DNA of 64,000 bases from Stomorhina lunata (taxonomy: Eukaryota; Arthropoda; Insecta; Diptera; Rhiniidae). The notes under the pieces are model-generated. The model did no database searches and had not been told where the DNA came from. It was given only the letters and a program-made list of their open reading frames with translations. Shown one piece after another: positions 48,738-61,360 of the stretch; the first letter of the stretch is position 1, and every line of letters begins with the position of its first letter. The stretch is taken from NCBI GenBank assembly GCA_933228675.1, contig OW121744.1:115839600-115903599 (forward strand), read 5' to 3'. The translations under genes were made by a program, and so were the position numbers.

Positions 48738-51700
48738 CTACAGTCTAGGCCAAGAGTATAGTAAGAAGTCTACTTTAATGTCTAGTCCATAGTCTAATCC
48801 ATAATCTAATCTAATCTAATCCATAGTCTATAGTTAAATCCATAGTATAGTCCATAGTTAAGTCCATAGTTAAGTCCATAGTTAAGTCCATAGTTAAGTC
48901 CATAGTTAAGTCCATAGTCTGGTCCATAGTCTTGTCTATACTCTAGTCCATAGTCTAGTCCATAGTCTAGTCCGTAGTCTAGTCCATAGTCTAGTCCATA
49001 GTCTAGTCCATAGTCTAGTCCATAGTATAGTCCATAGTCTAGTCTAGAGTCTAGTCCATAGTCTAGTCCTTAGTCTTAGTCCATAGTCTAGTCCTTAATC
49101 TAGTCGATTCCATAGTCTAGTCCATAGTCTAGTCCATAGTCTAGTCCAAAGTCTAGTCCATAGTCTAGTCCATAGTCTAGTCCATAGTCGAGTCCCTAAT
49201 CTAGTCCATAGTCTAGTCCCTAATCTAGACCATAGTCTAGTCAACAGTCTAGTCCATAGTTAAGACCATTATCTAGTCCATAGTCTAGTCCATAGTCTAG
49301 TCTAGAGTCTAGTCCATAGTCTAGTCCTTAGTCTTAGTCCATAGTCTAGTCCTTAGTCTAGTCCATAGTCTATTCCATAGTCTAGTCCATAGTCTAGTCC
49401 ATAGTCTAGTCCAAAGTCTAGTCCATAGTCTAGTCCATAGTCTAGTCCATAGTCTAGTCCATAGTCTAGTCCATAGTCGAGTCCCTAATCTAGTCCATAG
49501 TCTAGTCCATAGTCTAGTCCCTAATCTAGACCATAGTCTAGTCAACAGTCTAGTCCATAGTTAAGACCATAATCTAGTCCATAGTCTAGTCCATAGTCTA
49601 GTCCATAGTCTAGTCCATAGTCTAGTCCATAGTCTAGTCCATAGTCTAGTCCATAGTCGAGTCCCTAATCTAGTCCATAGTCTAGTCCATAGTCTAGTCC
49701 CTAATCTAGACCATAGTCTAGTCAACAGTCTAGTCCATAGTTAAGACCATAATCTAGTCCATAGTCTAGTCCATAGTCTAGTCTAGAGTCTAGTCCATAG
49801 TCTAGTCCTTAGTCTTAGTCCATAGTCTAGTCCAAAGTTTAGTCCATAGTCTAGTCCATAGTCTAGTCCAAAGTCTAGTCCATAGTCTAGTCCATAGTCT
49901 AGTCCATAGTCGAGTCCCTAATCTAGTCCATAGTCTAGTCCCTAATCTAGGCCATAGTCTAGTCAACAGTCTAGTCCATAGTTAAGACCATAATCTAGTC
50001 CATAGTCTAGTCCATAGTCTAGTCCATAGTCTAGTCTAGAGTCTAGTCCATAGTCTAGTCCTTAGTCTTAGTCCATAGTCTAGTCCAAAGTTTAGTCCAT
50101 AGTCTAGTCCATAGTCGAGTCCCTAATCTAGTCCATAGTCTTGTCCATAGTCTAGTCCCTAATCTAGACCATAGTCTAGTCAACAGTCTAGTCCATAGTT
50201 AAGACCATAATCTAGTCCATAGTTAAGTCCATAGTCCTGTTCATAGTCTAGTACATAGTTTAGTCCATAGTCTAGTCCCTAGTATATTCCGTAGTATAAT
50301 GCCTAATCTAGTTTCTAGTCTAGTCCATAGTCTAGTCTATAGTCTAGCCCATAGTCTAGTCCATAGTCTAGTCCATAGTCTAGTCCATAGTCTAGTCCAT
50401 AGTCTAGTCCCTAGTATATTCCGTAGTATAATGCCTAATCTAGTTTCTAGTCTAGTCCATAGTCTAGTCTATAGTCTAGCCCATAGTCTAGTCCATAGTC
50501 TAGTCCGTAGTCTAGTCCATAGTTCAGTCCATAGTCTAGTCAATAGTCTAGTCCATAGTTAAGTCCATAGTCCAGCCCATAGTCTAGTATATAGTCTAGT
50601 CTATAGTGTAGTTTCTAATCTAGTGCATAGTCTAGTCCATAGTCTAGTCAATAGTCTAGTCCATAGTTAAGTTCATAGTCCAGTTCATAGTCTACTCCAT
50701 AGTTTAGTCCATAGTCTAGTCCATAGTTTAGTTCATACTCTAATTCAAACTCTAGTCCCTAGTATATTCCGTATTATAATGCCTAATCTAGTTCCTAGTC
50801 AAGTCCATAGTCTAGTTAATAGTATAGTCCATAGTCCAGTCCATAGTCTAGTCCATAGCCTAGTCCATAGTCTAGTCAATAGCCTAGTCCATAGTTAAGT
50901 CCATAGTCCATAGTCTAGTCCATAGTCTAGTCCATAGTCTAGTCCATAGTCTAGTCCATAGTCTAGTCCATAGTCTAGTCCATAGTCTAGTCCATAGTCT
51001 AGTCCATAGTCTAGTCCATAGTCTAGTCCATAGTCTAGTCCATAGTCTAGTCCATAGTCTAGTCCATAGTCTAGTCCATAGTCTAGTCCATAGTCTAGTC
51101 CATAGTCTAGTCCATAGTCTAGTCCATAGTCTAGTCCATAGTCTAGTCCATAATCCATAGTTTAATCCATAGCCTAGTCCCTAATCTAGTCCCTACTCTA
51201 GTCCCTAGTATATTCCCTAGTCTTGCCTCTAGTCCAGTCCGTAGTCCATAATCTAGTCCATACTCTGGTCCATAGTCTGTTCCATAGTCTAGTAAAGTCT
51301 AGTCCATAGTCTAGTTCATACTCTAATTCAAACTCTAGTCCCTAGTATGTTTCGTAGTATAATGCCTAATCTAGTCCATAGTCTAGTCCATAGTCTAGTC
51401 CATAGTCTAGTCCATAGTCTAGTCCCTAACCTAGTCTATAGTCTAGTCCATGGTCTAGTCCATATTCTAGTCCATAGTCTAGTCCATAATATATAGTCTA
51501 GTACATAATCCATAGTTTAATCCATAGCCTAGTCCCTGATCTAGTCCATAGTCTAGTCCATAGTCTTGACCATACTCTATTCCTTAGTCTTGTCCATACT
51601 CTAGTCCATAGTTTAGTCTATAGTCTAACTCATAGTCTAGTCCATAATCCATAGTCTAGTCCATGGTCTAAACCGTAGTCTAGTCCATACTCTAGTCCAT

Positions 51701-51872
51701 AGTCTAGGCCCTAATCTAGTCTATAATCTAGTCCATGGTCCAGTATATAGTCTTGTCCATACTTTAGTCCATAGTCTAGTTCCTTGTCTAATCCACAGTC
51801 TAGCCCATAGTCTGGTCCTTATACTAGTCACTAGCCTAGCCCAAAGTCGAGTCCATAGTCTAGTCCATAGTA
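48738..51872. repeat. 12-bp satellite CTAGTCCATAGT with higher-order structure (about 260 copies)
   Basis: Tandem 12-mer with a homogeneous core at about 50905-51150 and degenerate edges. Variant markers recur as blocks: TCAACAGTC at about 49241, 49542, 49722, 49963 and 50180 (spacings 301, 180, 241, 217, near multiples of 12), and AGTATATTCCGTAGTATAAT at 50281 and 50413 (132 = 11 x 12). The 12-bp period keeps frames open and yields WTRL or DYGL repeat peptides that are not genes. Confidence 0.96.
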
Positions 51873-51889
51873 GGTTACTATATATATAT

Positions 51890-52340
51890 TAGGAAAGAAA
51901 AAATCTTAAATAATACAGAAATCTATAACGTCATATCTCTTAAAATAAATAGGATACAAAATATGACTATGATAAATCTATCATCAACGGCCAGTTCAAA
52001 ATGAGGAAGATATAGAGCTGAAATTTGGACTTAAAGTACTAATTTCAATATATATTTCCAGTAAGAAAAATTTTAGTCATTTAAGGATAAAAAGTCATTT
52101 CTCTTAAACTAAATGATAAAGAAAAAAATGACTGATAAATTTTCCAACAGCCAACCCAAACCGATGAAGATATAGAACTGAAATTTTGACACTTGATACC
52201 CATTTGGATATATACTTCCATTAAGAAGGCATTTTAGTCATTAAAAGGCTCAGAAAGGGTAAAAAAAATTGGTAACACCAAATCTCTTAAACCAAATAGC
52301 ATATAAACAAAACTAAAATTCTTGATAGGCCAGAAAATAA
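51890..52340. repeat. 160-bp tandem repeat, about 2.7 copies
   Basis: GAAGATATAGARCTGAAATTT occurs at 52006 and 52166. Each is preceded by TCTCTTAAA and followed by ATATATTTCCA or ATATACTTCCA and TTTTAGTCATT. Confidence 0.75.
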
Positions 52341-53542
52341 AGCTAGTCCAAAACTTTGACGATATCTCTACTATAGCCTTATACAATTTATTCTTATTCT
52401 AGAGTACAATTAAGTCGATAGACCTACCTTCTTTGATCTTAACTTTAACACTAGAATAGCCATATTCAATTTTGTGTCTCAAACTTTTCCTTTGACTAAA
52501 TTTTCTAATAAATGTTACAACATTTTCAACAAAGTCGGATTTTAAGTTATGTTTAGAAGATTTTCGTTTGAAAGAAGCCACAATTTTGAAATTTTTGTTA
52601 GAAGTTGTTGTAAGAAGATTCTGTGAAATAAAACTGAAGTTTTTAAAACTAAAGCAAGAATATACAAAGAAAACAAATTTTCTTTGAGGAAAATTTAAAA
52701 AATCAAAATTAGCACTTAGATATTAATAAGAACAAAAAAATAAAATGTTTTGTTTTGTAGTTTTCAAATACAAAAGACAAATGTTGCCACATGTTGAGAA
52801 AATATAAACAAAATTTTTATTTTCTGAGTTGTTTGCTTAAAATCTCCTAATGACGTTTAATAATAAGCCGGAAGTTATAGATTTTTTTTTTATATTTTTT
52901 AAATTTAATACAAAAAACGATAAACTTGAAATTTAGTCATCTTAGAGAAATTTATTATGTTATGTTAAAAAATGAAATGACTATATTTAAAAAATCAAAT
53001 AAAATAAAATTGCATTTAAATTTACAAAACCAAATAGTAGTAATCAATTATTTCGCTTTCTAGTAGATCTCGTAAAAAATAATGGAAAACATTTAATTTT
53101 ATTTGATTAGATCAGCGGCAATTGTTGAAAAGTAAAGAGACGCAGAGACATGTTTGTTATAAGATAGAATAATATTGAGTTAGAAAAAGTTTTAAAAATT
53201 ACAAAACAAACAAATTTAAAAACGCGTTTTCATTGACTGAGAAAAAATCTTATAAAATAAAATTGAAAACGTAAAATTTTAAAGCAATAAAATTGTTCGC
53301 AAGTCATACAATTTCATTATTTGTGACAATTTATGAACACAAAACCGATCACCAGAAACTAGACAGATGGATGGACGGACGGACGGACTCACGGATGGAT
53401 GGACAGACGGAGGGACGAACGTATGGAAAGACAGACAAAATAATGGAAAGACGGACAACAAATTGAAATTATACGTCAGCCAATCGTAAAATATTATAAC
53501 AAATACATTTCAATACAATACAATGACAATTTCTAACAAAAA
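52341..53542. other. AT-rich intronic sequence with (GGAC)n, no gene seen
   Basis: A GGAC/GGAT microsatellite lies at about 53365-53415. The open frames at 52399-52581 and 53279-53461 on the minus strand show no domain features. Confidence 0.4.
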
Positions 53543-54372
53543 ACAAGTAAGAAAGTGCTAAGGTCGGCCAAGCCCGACCATACGATACCCTTCACCACTA
53601 ACGTAAAAAATGTTCTTTTTCCTGTATAAAGACAAATATTTGCTAAATTTTGCCACGATACAAACATTTTCTCAAAACTTATATATTTAAGCTGTTTTCG
53701 TCATTTGGACTTATATGAGAGCTAGGGTCAAATGTGGACCGATTATCTCGAAATTTGGCAAATTGATTACAGTTATTACAAGAATTATGTGTGCAAAAAA
53801 TAAACTCAAAATTCTCATTATCTTCAGATTTAAGAGCGTTTTAGTGATTTTTGTCATATTTAGCGCGTTTTTAAAGAAGAGTTTGTATGGGAGCTATGGT
53901 CAAATGTGGACCGATTTCAACGAAATTTGGTGATTTTAGTTTACATTAGAAGTATTTGTTTCAAATTTCATGAAAAATATTGATATTTGTGGAAAATATA
54001 TCAATTCCGGGAAGTGGGACCTATGGGAGGTACCATAATAAATAATGAACCGATTTTGACGAATTTCAAAAGCCAACTATCAAAAAATAATCTGATGAAA
54101 TTATCTTAAGAATTGACACCTGTACTTTGATTACATGGTTTACATAGGGGTCAGTCGTCCAGCCAGACGGACAGACAGACATGAGACAGACATACAGACA
54201 GACAGACTGACGGACAGACAGACAGACGAACTGACTGACATCGCTAGATCGACTCAAAAAGTGATTCTACGCCAATTGGTATACTAAAAGGTGGGTCTAA
54301 GACAAATATTTCTTTGCGTTACATACACCAGCACAAACTTATTATACCCTTTGGTGGTGTAGGGTATAAAAA
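53543..54372. mobile_element. non-autonomous dispersed fly repeat with inverted ends and GACA tract
   Basis: It starts ACAAGTAAGAAAGTGC with a hairpin GGTCGG...CCGACC (53562-53579). The left GATACCCTTCACCAC (53584-53598) is inverted against the right GTGGTGTAGGGTATA (54354-54368), 13 of 15 matching. Inside are two copies of a GTCAAATGTGGACCGATT phrase (about 53730 and 53905) and a GACA/GACG microsatellite (about 54165-54235). This layout is familiar from dispersed repeats of higher flies. I see no transposase. Confidence 0.65.
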
Positions 54373-54931
54373 CTGTCTCCTTTTAAAATATAACAAATTA
54401 ACAATAACAAAAAAGAAAAAGTTGCCACACATTTACTATTACAAAAAGGTTTTGAAATTCGAAACCAAATTTCTTAATACTCAATGTAAATTTTTCAAAT
54501 CTTTAATAAAAAATTTTGAATCTTAAAATTTTATTAAACTGAAATTTATTTTTAAATTCCCTTAAATATGGCAACACTTTTCTTAAAATTTGAACAATTC
54601 GTTTCCCATTTTTTTAAAAAATCACGTTTTAAGTTTTACATCAAATCTGTTTTTTATAGAAAATTTTTTAAAATGGTTATCATGTTTGAGTTAAATTAAA
54701 GGTAAACCACTTTTAATTTGAAAAATTTTGCTACAACAAACACGAAATGAAAATTTATTGTAAAATCATTCAAAACTTTCCTAGCCATAAAATTTCATTT
54801 CATTTTTGTGTTCTCACAAAAATAATTTCAAAATTAACGGTTAAAACCACTTGTCATGGAGCTGTCAAACTAACAATTTGATGATAGATTGAAAATATTT
54901 TCATGTTCAAAAAAGAGATAAATGATTTAAA
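54373..54931. other. AT-rich intronic sequence, nothing recognised
   Basis: No open frame or repeat of note on either strand. Confidence 0.4.
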
Positions 54932-55070
54932 ACAAGTGATATAATCGGTCATGCCTGACTAATTGATACCCTTCACCTTTACTGAGGTCGAGTGTACCCC
55001 CATTATCAAATAACTTAGAAATTTTTTTCCTAACACTTAAAGGGCATATCTGAGCTCAATTTTCGGATAA
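54932..55070. mobile_element. left-end fragment of a related dispersed repeat
   Basis: ACAAGTGATATAATCGGTC followed by GATACCCTTCACC mirrors the left end at 53543. The element is cut off where the CTATAG satellite starts and no matching right end is found beyond that array. Confidence 0.5.
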
Positions 55071-55074
55071 CAGA

Positions 55075-56872
55075 AACATTTTTGAGAAAAATTTTTCCAT
55101 AGAAAAATTTTTGATAAAAAATTTTCCATAGAAAAATTTTTGATAAAAAATTTTCCATAGAAAAATTTTTGATAAAAAATGTTCCATTTAAAAATTTTTG
55201 ATAAAAAATTTTCCATAGTAAAATTTTGATAAAAAATTCTCCATAGAAACATTTTTGATAAAAAAAATTTCTACAGAAAAATTTCTGATAAAAAATTTTC
55301 TATAGAAAAATTTTTGTAAGAAAATTTTCTATGGAAAATATAGAAAAGTTTTTAATGAAAAAAAAAATATAGAAAAATCCTTGATAAACAATTTTTTATA
55401 GCAAAATTTTTAATAAAAAATTTCTATAGAAAAATTTTTGATAAAAAAATTTTCTATAGAAAAATTTTTAATAAAAAAAAATTTAAATAGAAAAATTTTT
55501 GATAAAAATATTTTTGATACAAACATTTTTGATAAAAAATTTTCTATAGAAAAATTTTAGATAAAAAAAATTTTTATGTTTGATACAAAAATTTTCTATA
55601 GAAAAATTTTTAATAAAAAAAATTTCTATAGAAAAATTTTTGATACAAAAATTTTCGATAGAAAAATTTTTGATAAAAAATGTTTGGTAGAAAAATTTTT
55701 GATAAAAAAATTTTCTACAGACAAATTTTTGATAAAAAAAAAATTCTATAGAAAAATTTTTGATAAAAAATTTTTCATAGAAAAATTTTTAATAAAAAAA
55801 TTTTCTATAGAAAAATTTTTGATAAAAAAAAATTTTCTTTAGAAAAATTTTTGATAAAAAAATTTTCTATAGAAAAATTTTTGATAAAAAAAAATTTCTA
55901 TAGAAAAATTTTTGATAAAAGAATTTTCTATAAACAATTAAAAAAAAAAAAATTCATAGAAAAATTTTTAATAAAAAAATTTTCTATAGAAAAATTTTTG
56001 ATAAAAAAAATTTTTTTTAGAAAAATTTTCAATAGAAAAATTTTTGATAAAAAAATTTTTTTTTAGAAAAATTTTCAATAGAAAAATTTTTGATAAAAAA
56101 TTTTCCATAGAAAAATTTTTGTAAAAAAAAATTCTACAGAAAAATTTTTGATAAAATTTTCTATAAAAAAATATTTGTAAGAAAATTTTCTATAGAAAAA
56201 ATTTTGATAAAAAATTTTTTTATAGAAAAGTTTTCGATAAAAAAATATAAAAAAAAAAAATTTGATAAAAAAATTTTCTATAGAAAAATTTTTAATAAAA
56301 AAAAAATTTTCTAAAATTTTTTGATAAAAAAATTTTCTATATAACAATTTTTGATAAAAAAATTTTCATAGAAAAATTTTTAATAAAAAAATTTTCTATA
56401 GATCATTTTTGATAAAAAAAAATTTTCATAGAAAAATTTTTAATAAAAAAATTTTCTATAGAAAAAATTTTTGATAAAAAAAATTTTTAGAGAAAAGTTT
56501 TATATAAAAAATTTTTAATTTTCTATAAAAAAATATTTGTAAGAAAATTTTCGATAGAAAAATATTTTTTTATAGAAAAGTTTTTGATAAAAAATATAAA
56601 AAACCTTTGATAAAAAAATTTTCTATAGAAAAACTTTTTATAAAAAAAATTTTCTATAGAAAAATTTTTGATTTAAAAAATTTTCTATAGAAACATTTTT
56701 GATAGAAATATTTTTTATAGAAAAAATTTTGATAAAAAAATTTCGATAGAAAAATTGTTGATAAAAAAAATTTCTATAGAAAAATTTTTGATAAAAAAAT
56801 TTTCGATAGAAAAATTTTTTCTATAAAAAATTTTTTCTATAGAAAAATTTTTAATAAAAAATTTTTGGTAAA
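55075..56872. repeat. about 30-bp CTATAG-family satellite, TTTGATAAAA subtype
   Basis: The unit is approximately CTATAG-A5-T5-GAT-A7-T4. The left part uses CCATAG. Length varies in A/T runs. It is the same sequence class as the array at 27.8-29.9 kb read on the other strand (TTTATCAAAA versus TTTTGATAAA). Confidence 0.92.
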
Positions 56873-59224
56873 AAGGTAGAACTATACATTGAAAAAAATA
56901 CCTATTTTAGTTAAAAGTATAAAAAAACGGCAACTCTGCCGACTATTTTTTGTTCGGTTATCTTTGCACCGACCCATGCTTATAAGTTCCTTAGTCCCAT
57001 CATAAGACTTTTATTATAAGTATAAAACGTCCCATCTCTGCCCTGTGTAAGGAATGAAAAACACGCCCTGCCTCCCCCGCAAAAGTGCTGCCAAATCGTG
57101 ATTACGTGTAAATAAACAAAACTAATTGCTTAGGTAGGCAACTCTGTAGGGTTTCGTTTTCTTAAAGAAATTCCCAACATTTAAACAAATGTTTATTATT
57201 ACTAATTAATCACTGTTTTATATCAATTAACTTATTAATCATTAACAATTTGTGAATTGGGAAATTTAATTTTGCATGAATTAAGACAAAAAGCAAAGGG
57301 TGGAAAATTGAGATAAATTTTTCTTTTTTACAAAAGTTTTCAAAACCTAATGGCAAGATACGAAGTTGATGGTTGAATAATTAGTAAAATAAACAATTTG
57401 TCTAAATTTTTGAAAACTGAAGATATTGTTTTTCAAATTAATTTGTTGAAATTTTTGATTTGTCCTGCTGGCTTTATAAAGTGAGCACTCTACTGTGGGT
57501 ATGAGTTAACAAAGTTCTTATGGTTCTTATATTTATTAAAAAGGTTTATCAAACATTTTGGGACATCAAACATTTAATTAAAAAGTTTTACTGTAGTGTA
57601 TTACACTAAGATCCCAATTTATATTTGGTTAAATTAACTTCTAGTTTCTTAAAATTTTTTAAATATTTAAAATTTTTTTCTTGTAGCCAATTTCTGAAAT
57701 CGCTTTGATCTCTTTTTTTTTTTTAATTTCTTAACATCTTGTTCAATATTTTTATTTTCAAAAATATTTTTAAGTTTATAATTTATTTACTTTAATTGTT
57801 TTTGTTTATAAAGATTTATTACGTCCATAACAGACTCGTACATCTGATTCGTACAACTGAATATTCTGTAGTCGTAGATGTTGGATGGATGGATCAATGG
57901 GTGGGTGGTATTTAAGTTAATTGTTTGAATTTTACACATCTTCATTATGGGGCTGAGGCTGGGGCTGATCATCATCTTCATTATGTTAATAAAATTACGT
58001 TTTATTGGGTATTTAAAGTCAAAATATGAAATTTAATAAAAATTATTAAATATAACAAAATATTAACTTAAGATATAATTTCTATAATGAAAGAAATAAA
58101 AACAAACAGGGGTAAAGTCGCTACAATCGATATCGATGAAAATGTAAGATTTTGCAAAATTTGTGTAGCATAGTTTTAGGATAATCTAAATAATATATTT
58201 TATATAATTTTGGCTACATTGTAACTTATTTGTCTAAAGTTCCCTGATAGTACACGAATTTTATTTAAACTAAATGTTTTGACAAACAAACGGATAAGTT
58301 AAGATATCAAATTTTATGTAACTTTTTTGCAAAATAAATTCTTTTGAAAACCCCTAAGGTATGTTACACAATATTTGCTTAAAAGTCTCAGATTTCCAAC
58401 GATATCGAATGCGACGATTTGGCACCAGTTTTTTAAATAATATCAATATTAAAAAAAATAAAATTTTAATATCAGTCAAAATTAAAAAAAAGCTTTCACA
58501 AATTTATTTTACATTCATTTCTTTTACTTCCCTGCCTTCTCATATATGTAAATTGTGTCCCACCATAAAACCTTAATTATTTGATGGTCAGTTATGAATA
58601 TTTTATTGCTAATTACTCCAAAAGACCAAAAAAGAATAAAAATTGCCTCAATTCAAGTTAAATTCTTTATGAATCATTAACGCCGTTTATTTGTTTATTT
58701 ATTTAAATCAAATTATAAATTTAGAAATTATTTCATTAGAAGACAAATAGAAACTTTCAAACCAGCTTTTATGACCAGTCAAAGTAACTTTATAATAAAA
58801 AAAAGAATTAAAAAAATTAATTAAATTTATTAAGGTTGTAGGAGGAAATTCAAATAAGTTGACAGTAATTTGAGGTTAAATAATGTTGTAGTAAACAGCT
58901 GTTGGGGCCTAGAGTTGCCAAAGTTTTCTTAAGATTTAAATTTTTACTTAAATCCCTAAAAAATCCCCTAATGCTCTTTATACACTTCGTTTGTTTCGCA
59001 AATCTTCAAAATGCTCTTCCTTATCCCTTCCTGCTGATAAAGAACGTTTTATTAAAGCAATGTCAACTATTATTTTGTATAGGGCAACCAACTACCCCCA
59101 GGGTCCGCTCTGCTTCTTCCTGTCATTTTTTGTGCCAACTACTCAAATGGACACTAGTATAATATTTGAATACTATATTTTTAATCTTTTTGAACATTCC
59201 ACAACAATATTTTGATTGTAACGG
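56873..59224. other. intronic sequence, no gene seen
   Basis: Mostly AT-rich. Contains a palindromic ATCGATATCGAT near 58127 and a small duplicated TCTTCATTATG at about 57940 and 57976. Open frames at 57787-57981, 58361-58576 and 58902-59215 show no domain or splice context. Confidence 0.4.
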
Positions 59225-61000
59225 AGTCAAAACTCCCCCTGCTCCGATCCTAACTGTTTCTAATTAAACTGTGCCTATCGATGCATTGTCGGTTTTTCAA
59301 AATTTGTAGAATTTATTTATTATTATTTTATATATACTCCCAAAGTATTTGTTTTTTCTAAGGGAGCGGATCCCTTCCCCAATCCGACCCTACTTTTATT
59401 TCAACAATCTGCACTTTCATATAGGACAGATATTTTTACAAATTTGAAGTCTTTAACTTCAGAGCTTCTAAAAATATAGCACAACTTGTATATTATTTGT
59501 ATGGGGGTAAATTTCCCCCTGCCCCGATCCTACCTCAACCTATCCAAACTACTCTAATTACAAAACCTTAAAGCCATAGCTTAAAAAATTACAAAGATAA
59601 ATAGCATTATTTATGAATGGGGGAGGAACATCTCCTTTGCCCTATCCTATTAATTTTTGCATCTTTGGTTATTGGTAACAAAACTGAGAAATAAAACTGA
59701 GAAAGTTTGAAGTCTCTAAATGACTTAAGATCAAATTAAAGTCCCAAAGTATTTTTTTCCTAAGGGAGCGGATCACTTTCTCAATCCGACCATACTTTTT
59801 TTTTTTCAACAAACTGCACTTTCATATAGGACAGATATTTTTACAAATTTTAAGACTTTAACTTCAGAGTTTCTAAAAATATAGCACAACTTGTATATTA
59901 TTTGTATAGGGGGTAAATTTCCCCCTGCCCCGATCCTAACACGTCCTATCAAAACTATTCTAATTGAAATACCTAAAAGCAATACCTTTAAAAATTGTAA
60001 AGATAAATAGCATTTTTGGGGGGAGGAACTTCGCCCTTGCCCGATCCTTTTAATTTTTGCATTTTTGGTTATTGGTAGGAAAAAAACTGACTTATAGGAA
60101 GTTCGAAGTCTCTGAATGACCTAAGATCAGTTCAACGTCTTAAGCTCAGACTGAAATCTTTAACTCAAACCAATGGGTTATACTCAGTCTAAGGTCTACT
60201 AAGTCCATAATTTTATATCCAGACTTAAATCTATTCAGACTTAAGTCCTATCCAAACTACTCTTATTAAAATACCTAAAAGCCATGCCATTAAAAGTTAT
60301 AAGAGAAACAGTATTATCTATTAATGGGGGAGTAACTTCCCATTTGCCCGATTCTTTTAATTTTTTTGCATTTTTAGTTATTGGTAAAAAAAACTGACTT
60401 TAAGAAAGTTCGAAGTCTCTGAATGACTTAAGATCAGATTAACGTCTTAAGCTTAGACCTACCTTACGTAGGCTCATACTTAAATCTTATGTAACGTCTT
60501 AAGCTTAGACCTACCTTACGTAGGCTCATACTTAAATCTTATGTTCAGACTTGAGTCTTATAGTCAGACTTAACTCTTACGCTGAACCGCTGTGGTATAG
60601 CAGGAGTCATTCGCCTTGTATACCAGAGGTCCCAAGTTCGATCCCTTTAGAGTTTCTAAACATACTATCTACCACAAATTGTATATTATTTGTAAGGGGG
60701 GGGGGTACAAATTTCCCCCTGCCCCGTTCCTACCACATCCTATCCAAACTACTCTTATTAAAATACCTAAAAGCCATACCTTTAAAAGTTATAAAGATAA
60801 AGAACATTATCTATGAATGGGGGAGGAACTTCTCCTTTGCCCGATCCTTTTAATTTTTGCATTTTTTGTTTAAAAAAAACTGACTTATAGAAAGTTCGAA
60901 GTCTCTGAATGACTTAAGATTTGATCAACGTCTGAAGCTTAGACTGAAATCTTTAACTCAAACCAATGGGTTAAACTCAGTCTAAGACCTAATACTTAGT
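59225..61000. repeat. about 400-bp tandem repeat, three to four copies, one shortened
   Basis: AATTTCCCCCTGCCCCGATC-type phrases recur at about 59510, 59917 and 60708, with a diverged start near 59233. Each is followed by ACCTAAAAGC, GGGGGAGGAACTTC, CCGATCCTTTTAATTTTTGC and AGTTCGAAGTCTCTGAATGA. One copy (about 60240-60540) lacks its start. A 52-bp internal duplication (ACCTACCTTACGTAGGCTCA) lies at 60441-60545. Confidence 0.8.
60580..60650 (+). ncRNA. tRNA-like segment, possible SINE head (not an intact tRNA)
   Basis: GTGGTATAGCAGG resembles an A box. AAGTTCGATCC, about 40 bases later, resembles a B box (GGTTCGANNCC). The spacing suits a tRNA. The acceptor and T stems do not pair cleanly, so this looks like a decayed tRNA-derived (SINE-type) promoter region within the 400-bp repeat block. 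Confidence 0.4.
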
Positions 61001-61360
61001 CCATAATTTTATAACCAGTCTTAAGTTCATACTTAGACCTTATATTGAGACTTAAGTCTTATACTCAGACTTAGGTCTTACACTTAAAGTAAAGTCTCAT
61101 ACGCTGAAGTCTACTTCGACTTAAAACTTATACTCAAATTTAAGTCTTATACTCAGACCTAAGTCCTGCAGTTGAAGTAAAGTCTTATGCATTGACTGAA
61201 GTCTTAGACTAAATACTTATACTTAGATCTAAGTCCTATACTCAGACCAAAGACTCTACAAAATAAAGATATTGCACTCCATACATTTTTTTCTTCTAAA
61301 AGTGAAATTAAAGTGGATCAAGAATAATGAAAAACACATAAACGCACAAACAGACATACA
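61001..61360. repeat. degenerate CTTAAGTCTTATACTCAGA repeats
   Basis: Phrases like CTTATACTCAGACTTAAG recur irregularly every 20-40 bp to about 61270, with sequence drift. Confidence 0.6.

Noticed and set aside
49321..51158. Open frames of WTRL or DYGL repeats
   Set aside because: The 12-bp satellite period is a multiple of three, so any stop-free frame stays open. No start context, splice sites or non-repeat sequence.
57787..57981. Minus-strand open frame with short Asp/Glu/Gln/Pro codon runs in an alternative frame
   Set aside because: Caused by a small duplicated TCTTCATTATG segment. An in-frame stop immediately precedes it and no acceptor is present.
60580..60650. Functional tRNA gene
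   Set aside because: The boxes are tRNA-like but the acceptor and T stems do not pair properly. Kept only as a SINE-like segment.
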